The notes below the pieces were generated by a model. It saw only the letters and a program-made list of their open reading frames with translations. It did no database searches and had not been told where the DNA came from. Positions 20,986 through 32,079 of a stretch of 64,000 nucleotides of DNA are shown here, piece by piece. Source of the stretch: Chrysopilus asiliformis (Eukaryota > Arthropoda > Insecta > Diptera > Rhagionidae); NCBI GenBank assembly GCA_964034945.1, contig OZ035962.1:19990530-20054529 (forward strand), written 5' to 3'. A program made the translations under genes and the position numbers. Position 1 is the stretch's first letter. Every line of letters begins with the position of its first letter.

Positions 20986-21928
20986 CTGGAAAATAAAAAT
21001 CGTAATTAGTTTTTTTTTTGTAAGTATTAATTAAATTTTTAAGTATTAATTTTGCAAATATTAATGAAATCTTTTTAGCGTTTTATTTTGACGAAATGGA
21101 TTTTGATACGGTTTTTGATGTTGGGCAGGTCGTTTTTCAGAGAAAACTTTTGCTGATGCCACTCCGTCCCGCATTATACGAACTCCCTTTCGATTTGACG
21201 CTCTGATTTTGAGGAAATGGGAAATAACTTTTTCATTTGTTTGGGAGTGGGGGAATAAATAGTGTAATTTTGTCACAATATATGCAGTGATACTCGAAAC
21301 GGGGATATGGTAACTGGTTTACGAGATATTTTTATGGAGGTTTTCTCCATGGGACCCTTTAGAAAGCATATGACATAAAAATTCTATAAAATCTCCCCCC
21401 TTCCCATATTTTAACCAAATAATCATTTTCTCTGGAATCTCTTAAGGGAGATAATCAAAATATTTACCAATCAATCGATGAAATCTTGATTTACGCACTC
21501 AAAATCTTTGATATGAAACGAAAAATATCTAAAATTCCGAATTTCTTGCGCCTCAAAAAAAAAATAAAAATAACAAAAAAAGTATCTTCAATTAATTCTA
21601 TGAACTATTGACAGTTGCGGACCTTTTTATAGGGGACCATCTTCGGGACCCTCGAAACCGCGAGCATTACATCGTAGGGTTTTGCAATCCTTGCAGTTAC
21701 GCTGCTGAAGTAAGCAGCTTCATGGAAAATCTTAATTAACTTTCATGGCAACAGAAAAAAATCCCTATTCAAGGCAAACAGAATACTGGTTTTATTATTT
21801 CAAGAAAATTTTAATGTGGAAAAAGTGTTCTCTTACTCGGAAATTTCTGGTTGAATTTTTATTTTGTTCCTTTCCAAATCCAATCGGATCACTCCTTCCC
21901 CCTCTCGCACACAAATGGATTGGTTTAA
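20986..21928. other. Intron-like DNA upstream of the large exon
   Basis: Starts with the acceptor region on the minus strand: a CTAAT branch-like motif, then TTTTTATTTTCCAG. The rest is AT-rich. The stretch 21290-21430 resembles the internal units of DINE-like family A (GAGATATTTTTATGG, CTCCCCCCTTCCC) but is too degraded to assign. Confidence 0.45.
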
Positions 21929-22562
21929 CCCTAATCCTCCTAGGATGAGTCTTTGGGACACATTTGAACTTTGCTTTGTTATAAATGGCAAAAAAAATCT
22001 TTTTTTAAATACGCAGAGCTATATGTATTCTAATATAATATATTTGTTTTCAAAAAAAAACAAAATATTTTTTTACTCAACAACCATAGCTTTCACAGGA
22101 TCATTTACAAAAAACGAACTTAACCTCCTCTGATGAGTCCCAAAGACTCAGTATGAAATTTTCCGCGCAAATCATACACATTTACAAAAATTCACCCGTT
22201 CAGTGCTTTTAGTGCGTTAAAAACACGCCATCAGGGTTTACGTTTTGGAAGATAATCAAAGTAATTTATATGATAATGAGGAAGATAATTTTGAAACTGA
22301 TTTGGACGTAACCGACGAACAAGAGATATCAGCGTTCGAAAGTGAAGAGAGCGCGGAACCAGAATCTGATTTTGCCGGAAGGGATGGCACCGAATGGAAA
22401 TCAAGTCCGTTTACATCTGGACGAACGGCCTCACATAACATTATGTGAAAAAAAATATATTCTAATACTGTTAAATTTAGTGCTTTATATATAACTTTCA
22501 TATGAGTCCGCATGACTCATCCCATGTGTTTTTGTTTGTAAATTAACCCAGGATGATGAGGG
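21929..22562 (+). mobile_element. piggyBac-like element, internally deleted
   Basis: Flanked by TTAA at 21925-21928 and 22563-22566. Termini CCCTAATCCTCCTAGG and the inverted CCTGGGTT.../CCCAGGATGATGAGGG agree at most positions, and GATGAGTC/GACTCATC repeats lie just inside both ends. TTAA duplication with CCC...GGG ends is the piggyBac signature. Contains a transposase N-terminal relic (22245-22448). Confidence 0.75.
22245..22448 (+). pseudogene. piggyBac-like transposase N-terminal relic
   Basis: A 67-codon frame with a highly acidic N-terminus (D/E about 30 percent) followed by GRDGTEWKSSPF and GRTASHNIM, then a stop. In piggyBac-family transposases an acidic leader is followed by a motif of the form RDGTxW...P...GR...HN just before the catalytic domain, so this is the first part of such a protein cut off at the junction. 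The DDD catalytic domain and the C-terminal Cys-rich domain are absent from the 634-bp element. Cannot act on its own. Confidence 0.65.
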
Positions 22563-22580
22563 TTAAATAAAATTTTTGTC

Positions 22581-22632
22581 AGTGCTCATATAGAGTATTT
22601 TACGATTGGCCCCTGGGAATCAAAGCTTTTCT
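22581..22632 (-). repeat. Family A end fragment
   Basis: CATATAGAGTATTTTACGAT and the following GGCCCCTGGG are the reverse complement of the start of family A as seen at 10527-10580. Only about 50 bases remain, directly beside the piggyBac-like element. Confidence 0.6.
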
Positions 22633-22873
22633 TATGTTTTTTTTCTCTTAACTCTAATCTCTTCAAAAAGACTTCATTTGGGATGGCTAGAAGATTCAGG
22701 CAAATATTTCAAGAATTTTAGAAATTATGAGCAAAAAAAAATTAACTGGCACAATTGTGATTGTTGCCAGTTTAATTGTTAAATAAATGATAAAGTAGCT
22801 GGTTAAAATAATTTCATCGCTATAAAATTTATGCCACAGCTATAAATACAAAATTTCTTGTAATGAATTATTA

Positions 22874-23350
22874 AGGAGCCGCTCCATTGCCATGACTTTT
22901 TCCCATGACAAAAAAAATGAGACACATTTATGTGAAGATGCTTTGGCGAGAAAGGGAGATAAGAATCAACTACAAAAATTTGTCGGCAAATGCAAAAATA
23001 ATTTCCCCTCTTTTGTTATGGCGATTTTATGGCGATTTCTACTACAATCACACTTGTCCCTGTAAGTGAATAGTAAGCACGGACACGTTCAAACTGTTAT
23101 TATAGCGTAATGTCATTTTAAAAGCTTTTTCTCCTTCGCATGCATAGTCAAAAGCTTTGTTACCATGCCAATTTGAACATTATATTCATAGCATAAGGTT
23201 TGCTATGATTGCTATAAAGTTGTTAAACTGGAAGGGAAAACGTTTACCTTGTATTCAGTCATTCCTTTTTGGATCTACATAAGTCTATCTTGCTCTAGTT
23301 TCCTGCATTTTTTTGTCATGGGAAAAAGTCATGGCAATGGAGCGGCTCCT
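22874..23350. mobile_element. MITE with 45-bp near-perfect TIRs
   Basis: AGGAGCCGCTCCATTGCCAT and the next 25 bases at 22874-22918 are repeated inverted at 23306-23350, differing only in an A-run length. Both ends start with a short palindrome (GGAGCCGCTCC). No clear target duplication (TTA against ATA). 477 bp, no transposase. Superfamily open. Confidence 0.75.
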
Positions 23351-25160
23351 ATAAACACTGTTTTTTCAGCTTTTTTGACAAAAGCAAATAAAAAGCTGTT
23401 TTTCTCACATATTTTAATTCTGTGGTTTGTTCGATACATGCTGGAAACAGCTCGTGACATGCCAAAAATAAAATGCTTAGAGCCGTACATGATATTTTGT
23501 GGTTAATAAAGGAATCTCCAAGCTACCCTTGGAAAAGAAAATTCTCCGATAGCAATGATTTTGTAAACAAAAGTATAAAAGGACCTTTTTTGAGGTTGAC
23601 TTTCCACAAATAGACAAGACCAACAAAATGAATTTTGTTTAAACTTTTTTACTTTGAGGCTTGCAAATGACAAGAAAATACTTTTTTGGAATTGTTTAAA
23701 TTTAACATTAGCCCATCTTATTTATATTTATTGACTCACTATGACTCCTATTATATTCATTCACCTTATGTTTGTGGTTACTAAGAGTACAATTTATACC
23801 TTGGTTCAATGTCTCTTTTCCAGAATTTCCACAAGTTTCTGTGGTCAAATTAAATTTGTGGTTCCAGCTTGAAATGAAATTAGGCAATTACTTTAAATGT
23901 TAAAACACTTGACTCAAGTTAAAAATTATAAACTTTTTCATGCCGAAAACGATGTGAAAAAAAATACAACATACCCTACTATATTCCTCGATTTTCATCA
24001 ACTTCATAGATCTTTAAACTAATTTAAAAATAATTTCTATTATGATATTAAATTTCTGAGAAGTAAGAATCTCACATAAAATGAAGTGCCTTGAAATTTC
24101 TCAAATGGTGGTAGAAATGACCTAAATTCTTTTTTATTATTATATCAACGGAAATGATGAGTTTTACTGAAATGGTCCAACAGGACACCTAATTAATGTC
24201 AGTTTCAATTTACTTGCCTGTTTGTAATTTGAATAATGATTGGATGCTTTTAGTATTCCTTCATTCCGTATTCTTCGTTTCCATTGTAATGGCGTCTAAT
24301 TTGTTAAAATTAAACAAATTTAGCCTACCTTATTTCGATATAGAATGGTTGCCCCATGAAGAAATTGTACAGAGAAATTATTTCTAATTTTGTTCTGATG
24401 AACAATAATTAATTAGAAGATTATCAGAGTTATACGAACGGTAATGACGCGCGCCTACCACGAATGTGTTTACAACTTTCACCTCAAACATTTTTTTTAA
24501 ATATATAATTGCCCTTAATATTTATCCATCATTTACGGATGACTTGGAATACTTTTAGTTGGGGTGAAAAATACACGTGTGAATGGTTTGACACTCTTAA
24601 AGAAGCATAGGGCACGAAATAAAATTATAAATAAGCAGACATCACCTTCACAGACAAATTCTAGCACAAAAAACAGATTTGTCTACCACACTGATAGAAA
24701 TCGAGTAAGGTTTTTATGCCTGCTGCAGGACTATTTTAGCTAGTGCTGGCTAAGTTTTCCTATATGAGATATATGTTTACCTACAGATGGCATGTGTCAT
24801 ATTGGAGCAAGTATAGTTATCCTGGCATAGTAGAACAGGTTAACCTGAGGCAAGGGTTGCGATGATGTAAGAGAAATTTTAGTATGCCCATAAAGCGGTG
24901 AACAATTTTCTCATTACAACTGCCCGAGGCAAACTAAAAAAATTTGCGGAAAAACCACCTTCAACAATAGTGCATGTAACTGCACAAGTACAGTTAATTT
25001 GTGGGAGTGGAAATTTAAACGAAGGCAAATTGCTCAAATAACAATTTTTCTTTCGCACATAATTCACACATGTTTTGTGAACTCGGAGTATATGAGGCAT
25101 GTTCAAATTGAGTTAAGTATCCACACACAGAAAAATTAGGTGTGAATTTAACTCTCAAAG
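23351..25160. other. No gene recognised
   Basis: AT-rich with short ORFs. Phrases like CACACTGATAGAAATCG (24687) and CACACACAGAAAAATT (25125) resemble the CACTCAGAAAAATG end at 5566 but face the same way, so no element can be closed. Confidence 0.35.
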
Positions 25161-25162
25161 TA

Positions 25163-25612
25163 GGTCTGTTCGATATAAGTCCTGGACTTACTCCGAGTAT
25201 TTTTACTTTACTCCACAAAATGGCGCATTTTCTTACTCTGAATTTGTTTTTATCGAACAACTTGGAGTAAGTTCAGAGTAAATCACTAACTCTATATTAT
25301 GAGTTTATAATTATAGATTATAAAATATAACAAATATAATAAATAAAATCCGAAACTACTCAAGAATATATATTGGAAATAATTTATGATGTCTTTTGTT
25401 GCATTTCTTCTTCCAAACACTGTAAAAGAGAGGTTATGTCTGACAAATATCAGCTCTCAAAAGTTTACTCCAGCTAAAAGCAAGAGTAAATAAGAGTAAG
25501 TCCAGGACTTTTCTGTTCGATATGTGTTCGGAGTAAGTCCAGGACTCATATCGAACAGAAAAGAGTAAAAAATTTTACTCCGAGTAAGTCCAGGACTCAT
25601 ATCGAACAGACC
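25163..25612. mobile_element. TA-flanked MITE with duplicated right end
   Basis: GGTCTGTTCGATATAAGTCC at the left is matched by the inverted GGACTCATATCGAACAGACC at the right, with TA on both sides; the match runs on to about 40 bases. A second and third copy of the end sequence (GTAAGTCCAGGACT) lie in tandem just inside the right end, so the right terminus is duplicated. No coding. Confidence 0.75.
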
Positions 25613-25859
25613 TAGTGTCTCAATAGGGTCCAACCGTTTGCATAACTCTGATTTTTATCCATTTGGACGAATACTAATAGATGAATAAAATAATCCATCG
25701 AGTGCTTTTCAAACTCCACTTTGGTGTCAAAATTTTGAGCATTTTGGATGCGTTCGAAACGGACTACCCCTTTTTTTGCGCCTGGTAGATCGATTATATC
25801 GCAAAAAACGTGCGCTATATAATTTAAAATATTATTAAAAAAATATCACCCCTTTATTG

Positions 25860-26110
25860 CACATTTTTACTTTCCTCTGCTCATGGCGGAGACCGGTTCG
25901 AGAACAGGGGCCGATAGAAACTCTCTGATCAGTACGAAATCTGTTTCAGGCAAACTTATGAGGGCGTCTGTGGATCTGTCTGTCGGTCTGTCTGTTTTAC
26001 GTATCTTAAATAACTCGAGAACTCGCTGAGCTGGCGACTTGAAACAAAACTTCTAGTATTCCCAACAAACACTATTTCACAAATTCCACCAACACAACAA
26101 TTTGGATTCT
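25860..26110 (+). repeat. Dispersed repeat family E, copy 1 (empty site)
   Basis: CTTTCCTCTGCTCATGGCGG ... ACGAAATCTGTTTCAGGCAA ... CGTATCTTAAATAACTCGAG. The same blocks flank the piggyBac-like element at 29308-29470 and 30491-30540. Here the TTAA (26006-26009 region) is uninterrupted, giving the pre-insertion form. Confidence 0.65.
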
Positions 26111-26208
26111 GTGTTCCTCTGTAGTGAGAATTCTACTCGTGAGACTAGTGAGAATTCTCACCTTTTTTGGGATATTCGCTATACAGATATGATAAATTTA
26201 GTTTTAAT

Positions 26209-26790
26209 TATACCCGTATGGTGAAACCAAAGGGTATATTAACTTTGCCTTACCGTTTCTAACGCCAAGATCCCGTCATCACACACAAAAATGAATTACA
26301 CCAGTGTCTTTAGAATGATAAAAAAAATTGAATTTTGCATGTCCGTCCGTCTGTCCGTCTGCCTGTCCGTCCGTCTGTCCATCCGTCCGTCCGTCTGTGG
26401 CGCGGATTGCGGGGGCACAGATTGAGCTAGAGACTTGAAATTTTGCGCAGATTCGTTTTTCGTAAAATGCAAGGCTAAGTTCGTTAATGGGCAAAAATGG
26501 ACCATTAGGGTGGGGGAGGGGGTACCCCCATACGAACGAAAACGTTTTTTGTGAATATCTCAAAAATGGTGCATCTTATCAAAAAAATCCAAGAACAAAA
26601 GTTATTCAGGATATGATTCTACATAAAATAAAACTCCCGATTAGAATAAATTTTAAAAAATCTTATTGGAAACTTTGACTTCAAAGTGGAATTTTGGTAC
26701 AACTATTCGAATTTTGATACGAATATCACCATACGGGTTTTCAATAATTGCTAGATTGGCAATTATAGCTTCTGTTATGTTTTTTAATTT
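26209..26790 (+). repeat. DINE-1-like repeat family B, copy 2
   Basis: Most complete copy: TATACCC start, short GTCC/GTCT array at 26341-26398, CTAGAGACTTGAAATTTTGC, CATACGAACGAAAACG, and end phrase CTAGATTGGCAATTATAGC near 26770. ORFs inside follow the microsatellite (repeating TDGQ/DRRT) and are not genes. Confidence 0.78.
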
Positions 26791-27260
26791 GCGATCGAAG
26801 ATATCTAAACAAAGATTTTCTGCCATTTTGATGCAAAAATATCTCAGACTAAAAGCATTAAACTATTTTAGAATTTAACTTGTAGCTAAAAATATTTAAC
26901 AACGATGCCGGCATATCAGCATTTAAATCAAGTACAGCACAGCCTTGTCATTCAATTTTCATTTTAAAGTAACAATCGCCAGTTCAAGTAATTTGATTTA
27001 CTTCTTCAAATAAATCTTTTTATAAATAAATTTCAGGCCTTGACAAGACCTCTGCGAAATCTCACTTTTAATCGACTTTCCTGTAACTTTTTCAGTTTCC
27101 TATACATAAAATGCTTCCTTCAATCAAAGCCGAAAAGCCTCTTAACCTTCGGTTCAACCGAAATGTTTGTCTACTGGGAACTTTTTACACAGAAAATATC
27201 GTATTGAAAGTACCTTACCATCTACCAAGAAGCATACTATAATTTCATTTTGCCAATCAG

Positions 27261-27456
27261 TGTTACAAGCATTCTTTGGAGTTTGTATATCGATTGCCTA
27301 CATCTAAAATTGGTTTCTCGTCTCAAGTTGCAATTCATTAATCAAGCACCGCATCGAGCGGAATCACAAGACTGTAAAAGACGTTCGTGGCTGGGAGATC
27401 TCAACAATCGAAATTGGTTTGGTCCCATATGGACTCAACTAAAGCACGCTTTATAA
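27261..27456 (+). CDS. Weak candidate 3'-terminal exon
   Basis: After an AG with a pyrimidine-rich lead (TTTCATTTTGCCAATCAG, ending 27260) a frame stays open for 64 codons to TAA. It reads like protein in its second half (SWLGDLNNRNWFGPIWTQL). No Met at the start, no homology recognised, no polyadenylation signal close by. Could be chance. Confidence 0.2.
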
Positions 27457-28150
27457 ATTTTATTGGTAAAGAAAATTCTTCGGTTTGCCATTATTTTATA
27501 TTACGAGAGGAGAAAAAAAATAGAAACTTTTTATGGAAATGAAAGGAGATGGGCACAAGGCTTCTCGTGCGAATTCCCAAGGTAGGTAGGCATCTTGAAT
27601 TAATATAAGAATTTTAACAAAGGTATTGTCTTTGTTCGTTCAACTGCAAACTATACTTAATCTAGGTATGAAAACACTATACAAACATCTAGTTACTGTA
27701 ATTCTAAAATAGCAAGTGTATCTGTTGTTTTTATGCTAAAGGAAACTTAACTTGGAAATTTCTTAGAAGAAACTTTCAAAATTTACTGCGGAAATTTCGC
27801 GAAATGTGAATATGAAAATGAGACTACGGTACGAATGTCATCATTACTTTGATGTTGTGGAATCTTTTACAGTGAATTAATGGAAAACTATGAAAATATT
27901 TTATCAAAAATCAAATATAATCGGACAAAAATTTCACAGCTTTCATTTCTGTCCCAGTCTGCAGTAATGTGACTAAGCTTCACACAAAAAATCGCGAAAA
28001 GTGTAATGAGGGGATGAGAGCCTTAAATTTAACAAGAGTTTTTTAAGGGCTTGCCCCAACCTAGACAAAATTTTTTTTAAATTCCAAATGACGACATTTT
28101 AAAAGTAAAAAACGATTTCCTAACGCCTATAATGAAAAAATACGCCGCAG
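27457..28150. other. No gene recognised
   Basis: AT-rich, no credible ORF. Ends with the palindrome CGCCGCAGGCG at 28143-28153. Confidence 0.4.
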
Positions 28151-28153
28151 GCG

Positions 28154-28400
28154 AAAGGTACGGTGACCACATTTCTTTCGTGTGAATCCGGGACAGATTA
28201 CTAATGAAGGGGGGCGGAGGGACGAAATGTGAAAAAAATTTTAATACTTCGAAAATAATAGTGACAATTTTGAAATCCCGATCAGAGGAGAGGGGGTTGG
28301 TTTTAATTTTTGTTTGTGAGCGATGGGTGTTTCATCTTTTCATGTATTTTATATATTCAAAATACGATAAGAATTACGCCGCAGACAAAACTTTTAGAAA
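28154..28400 (-). repeat. Family F fragment
   Basis: GGTGACCACATTT, AATCCGGGACAG and CCCGATCAGAGGAGAGGGGG are the inverted form of the right part of the element at 12587-13132. The other end is missing. Confidence 0.5.
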
Positions 28401-28417
28401 CTTTCGGTTGAAAATCA

Positions 28418-28899
28418 CACTAATATATAAAAATGGGTTGGTGTATGTCTGTCTGTCTGTTCCTCTTTCACGCAAAAACGGCTGAACCGATTGACTTGAA
28501 ATTTGGCATGAGTGTCTGTGGTAGTTCTGGTTCCAACATAGGCATACGGAAAAGTAGCGCGAGGAGTGGGGGGAGTAAGGAGGGGGTAAAGTGATTTCGA
28601 AACTTAGTTTTTGCTCTATGTTACTCTTTCGCGGGAAACTACTGAACCGATTGGCTTGAAATTTAGCACAGATGTTCGGCGGAGGTCCAGCCCCAACACA
28701 CCCATTAAAAAGTAGCCCGAGAGGTGGGGGAGTAAGGGGAGGGGGTAAAGTGATCTCGAAACTTAGCTCTTCCTCTATGTTACCCTTTGGCGGGGAAACT
28801 ACCGAGCCGATTGGCCTGAAGTTTAACTCCAACATGGACCATAAAAAAAATAAAAATTTGAAAAAAACTTAACCCGGCAACGACGGGTATGCAAGCTAG
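28418..28899 (+). mobile_element. Non-autonomous Helitron (family G), copy 1
   Basis: Begins ACTAATATATAAAAATGGG, has a (GTCT)n tract and two tandem diverged units of about 130-140 bp (each with ACTGAACCGATTGG, TAAAGTGAT and CGAAACTTAG). It ends AACCCGGCAACGACGGGT followed by GCAAGCTAG and a T: a Helitron 3' hairpin plus CTAG. The 5' end is shared with 61516, but the 3' end matches family C instead. Confidence 0.68.
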
Positions 28900-29307
28900 T
28901 TATCTAATAAAATGTTCCCCAAGCGAAATTTTTTGAATAAAAATCCGGTAGAGGCAATAATTTTTTGAGATAACTACGCCGCAGGCTAAAATTTTTGGGT
29001 TTTGAGGTCTTGTTTTTTGTGGTTAAAAAATTACAACACTCGATTCCATAATTCAGAGACAAAAGTTTATTTTCCGGAACGCATCCGCTGGGTCGCGAAA
29101 TCCACCAAAAAATTTGAATTTTTTTATGAAATTAGAAAGCAACGGAACTGCTAAAAAACTAGTGAACCTTAGCTTTGTTTAAGGACCTTAATTTCCATAA
29201 TTTTTTGAACAAAATTAATGTTATATTTGTTTTTTCAATTTTTCATCAATTTTTCATTAATTTTTCATCAATTTATCCTAAGTTTTGTTTTATTTAAATT
29301 CACTTAT
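28900..29307. other. No gene recognised
   Basis: AT-rich; degenerate copy of the palindrome (CGCCGCAGGCT) at 28978 and short repeats of ATTTTTCATCAATT near 29240-29275. Confidence 0.4.
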
Positions 29308-29548
29308 TACTTTTTTCTGCTATAGAGGAAAGTATTATATTCATAACAAGGGCCGACTCGAGAATGGGGGCAAATTGAAACTTTCTAATGGATACGAAAT
29401 CCGTTCCAGGCAAAATTATGAGGATAGCCGCGCATGCGTCCGTGAGGTGTGTTCGTTTTATGTATCTTAACCCTTAACCACTGACGTACGAATGTGGTAC
29501 GTCCCCGAAATCGTTTTTCGTTCATAACTTGATTTATCGCGGGAATTA

Positions 29549-29771
29549 AGCCTAAACCCCAATTACGCGTTCGCGCGTGCGGCAGCCACGCGGTGAAGGT
29601 AAAAACTACGTATATATATGAGTAAATGTATAATTGCGTGTTGCTCAGACGCGTTGCCGCGTGCCTGCCGCGTAGAGTAGGCTCAGTTTCTACTTTTAGA
29701 CGCGGTGACAACTACTAGATGCCAGAACAAAATCATGCCGCACGCGCGAACGCGTAATTGGGGTTTAGGCT
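29549..29771. mobile_element. PIF/Harbinger-like MITE, perfect 36-bp TIRs
   Basis: AGCCTAAACCCCAATTACGC and the next 16 bases are repeated perfectly inverted at 29736-29771. The 3-bp duplication TTA lies at 29546-29548 and 29772-29774, the TWA type of Harbinger. GC-rich ends (CGCGTTCGCGCG) stand out against the AT-rich host. Nested in the left part of the piggyBac-like element. Confidence 0.8.
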
Positions 29772-29950
29772 TTAATCCTCAACCATTTTGGTAGTTTCCT
29801 AGCCGCCAGTGATACATACAAAGCGGTGGAGAGCGGACGCGTGCTGCACATCTAAATAGCTTATTTAGACGACCTGACGTATGTGGTTCGTATGGTCAGT
29901 GTTAGGGTAACTTTTTTAAGTTTTTTTGGTTTTGTATATTTGTAGATAAA

Positions 29951-30130
29951 ATGAGTCGTAAGCGATCTAATACTTCACCCCGACCTTGTACGTCATGGGA
30001 AAGACAGCGAATCCGAATTAGCAGCAATAATGCAGAAGGATTAATAGAATCTTGACTTTACGGGTGTCAAGCATGCGGTCAGTCGGTTTGCTTGCAATGC
30101 TTAAAACCGTCCTGCAATAACTGCCATTAA
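29951..30130 (+). pseudogene. piggyBac-like transposase relic (N- and C-terminal pieces)
   Basis: An ATG-led piece of 34 codons (MSRKRSNTSPRPCTSW...) is followed after one stop, in the same frame, by GCQACGQSVCLQCLKPSCNNCH and a second stop. The paired CxxC spacing matches the cross-brace Cys-rich domain at the end of piggyBac-family transposases. The layout suggests that the start and end of the gene were joined by a deletion removing the catalytic domain, but the N-terminal assignment is inference. Confidence 0.5.
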
Positions 30131-30671
30131 AAAGTGCCTAGATTTGTGATTTGCTGCAAATGTGATTTACATCCAATGAAAACCATCCTAATTACGTTAT
30201 AAAACGATAAAAAAAGTTCCTATAGTTAATAGTTTTTTTTTCGTTGATTTTTGAAAAAAATTGTTTTTGTTTCGTTACATTTAAGTTTGTTTATGAATAA
30301 ATATTTTCTTATTAATATATTTTTTGTTTTATTCATCTCTTTGCTTTATATTCGCAATATTTTAGTATATTGCAAACAAAAAACACAACAATTACACTTA
30401 ATGAACAGCCCAGAGATCTTTAAAAACACAGACAAATGTCATTCGTACGTCAGTAGTAGTGTCACAAAATTACACGTCAGTGGTTAAGGGTTAAATAACT
30501 CGACAACGTGGAGTTAGCGACTTGAAATTTTGAAATTGAATGAGTTTTACGAAAGTCGAAGTTTTCTATCAACTTTTGGACAATTACCGTTAGCTATAAC
30601 GGGTACAATTTTTTTTGACATTTTTTTGGAAATTTTTAAAAAAACTATGCGCTTTTGAGTAAAAATGAATA

Positions 30672-30806
30672 CAGTAGACTCGCGATTATATGAACATTAT
30701 ATATGATATGAACAACTGTATTAAATGCATAGAAAATATTTGAGATTTAATACTCTGGTATATGAACAGCTTAAAATTTCATGTTCATATAATCGGGAGT
30801 GTACTG
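30672..30806. mobile_element. pogo-like MITE, 135 bp
   Basis: CAGTAGACTCGCGATTATAT at the left and inverted ATATAATCGGGAGTGTACTG at the right, flanked by TA (30670-30671, 30807-30808). The CAGTANACTCNCGATTAT end is of the pogo/Tigger type. No coding. Confidence 0.72.
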
Positions 30807-31024
30807 TATAACCAAATATCTAAAAAAAAAATATTATTTTGTGCATATTTTTTCCGAAATTAGATATTGCAGAGGAAAGTTTAGCGTTGATCACAACAGA
30901 TATTTTTTCTTAGATTGCAATTTACCCATCGAATTTTATCAACTTCCATTTTATCCATCGAACGTTTACTTATAACCGACATAACGAATTTTAAGGTATT
31001 TGGCTTTTACTTTCTAAATTTCAG

Positions 31025-31252
31025 CGACTTGATCGAAATTTAGCTCCAGAAGTTCTTCACTCATCGCCATTGAGTCTACGTTCACAGCAATCTAAAATCG
31101 AAATGAATTCCATGAGCCTAGGGTGCCCACCTACCCACGTTTCACCTGATATGTTCGTCGACTGTTCTTTTTACAAAATCAACCGCAACATAAACGATTG
31201 GAAAAACGTTCACACAAACATCTCCACACTTATGTTGAATTTCTATCCGTGA
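31025..31252 (+). CDS. Candidate coding exon, unknown
   Basis: Follows a strong acceptor (TTTTACTTTCTAAATTTCAG, ending 31024). The frame beginning CGA CTT stays open for 75 codons, reading RLDRNLAPEVLHSSPLSLRS early and CPPTHVSPDMFVDCSFYKIN in the middle, to a TGA at 31250. A second open frame, shifted by one base, overlaps it from 31198 to 31464 and ends CWWRQLRFRYPMEGVN, so a frameshift joining the two is possible. That would make this a decayed gene or element rather than a working exon. No family recognised. Confidence 0.3.
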   Translation, partial: RLDRNLAPEVLHSSPLSLRSQQSKIEMNSMSLGCPPTHVSPDMFVDCSFYKINRNINDWKNVHTNISTLMLNFYP

Positions 31253-31809
31253 TATGCTGGCCAATACCACAAGCAATTTCTGTTGCCCAATGCATGTCGT
31301 ACCTTGACAGGTGGCATGGATTCAACAGAAAAAAAGTTAATAGATCGACTCACATTCAAGACTTAAAAAACATAAACGAGCAGCATATGAGAAAAACGTT
31401 CGATTTGTTATTTTGCTGGTGGCGACAGCTTCGTTTCCGCTATCCGATGGAAGGTGTCAATTGAACATGTGTACAACGGGTACCAAACAGGATGTGGATG
31501 AAAGTACAATATTTCTAAAATACATCGTATTCACTGCATAATTGTCCATTGTTTCGCAAATAATGAATAACAAAAAAATGAAAATTTCTTTCGACCTGCA
31601 TTTTAGTTTTCTACTTTTGTATATGCTAATTGCTAAAAATGCAAATAATTGTTGCAATTCCATTTTTTATGAAAACAATTTAAATCTTTTCAATTTTCCA
31701 GCAATTTAAAATTGATGCTTATACAACACTTTCTAAATTTTTATACTTTTGGTAATCGCTTAGCAAACAAAAACTATTATTCTAGAAAAGCTATTATTCT
31801 AGATGCTAT

Positions 31810-32061
31810 CTTTAAACATTTTGACACGGATTTCAATCGGCAAGTTATCATCAAGACTGTAAGTTGCAACTCAGTGCCCTAACTGAAAATGTTAAGCTAT
31901 TTTCTAATGCCCGGTTGACATTAGACTATTTGCTAATTGACAGTAGATGGCAATCGGAAGAGCCGTCAAAACCCAAAAATTTACAAAGTAATAAAAGAAG
32001 ACTTAAGGCCGGAATACAATTGGCTCGACACAACATTTACGACGACAGATTACGGCGGTAA
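31810..32061 (+). CDS. Candidate coding pieces, unknown
   Basis: Two protein-like readings lie together. One frame reads AIFKHFDTDFNRQVIIKT and then meets GTAAGT (31859-31864), a consensus donor. Another frame, running through the same place, reads LSALTENVKLFSNARLTLDY onward to RHNIYDDRLRR and a stop at 32061. The two are in different frames, so either this is one exon end plus an independent ORF or a broken gene. The piece lies just before a mariner-related element (32080) but is outside its TIR. No homology recognised. Confidence 0.25.
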
Positions 32062-32079
32062 AGTTGTCCCCCACATAAA

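Larger units (their letters stand above)
29471..30490 (+). mobile_element. piggyBac-like element, internally deleted
   Basis: TTAA at 29467-29470 and 30491-30494; 17-bp perfect TIRs (CCCTTAACCACTGACGT). A subterminal copy of the end (ACTGACGTACGAATG) lies inverted near 30438-30452 on the right, as in piggyBac-type ends. The 1,020 bp include a second MITE (29549-29771) and a short transposase relic (29951-30130). Confidence 0.85.
29308..30620 (+). repeat. Dispersed repeat family E, copy 2, split
   Basis: Left half ends TTTTATGTATCTTAA (29470); right half resumes TTAAATAACTCGACAACG (30491). Joining them at one TTAA restores the arrangement of the copy at 25860-26110. The interruption is the piggyBac-like element. 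Confidence 0.7.

Noticed and set aside
28374..28835. 153-codon minus-strand ORF, and a similar one at 61490-61918
   Set aside because: Both lie antisense within the tandem units of the family G Helitron; similar only because the repeat is.
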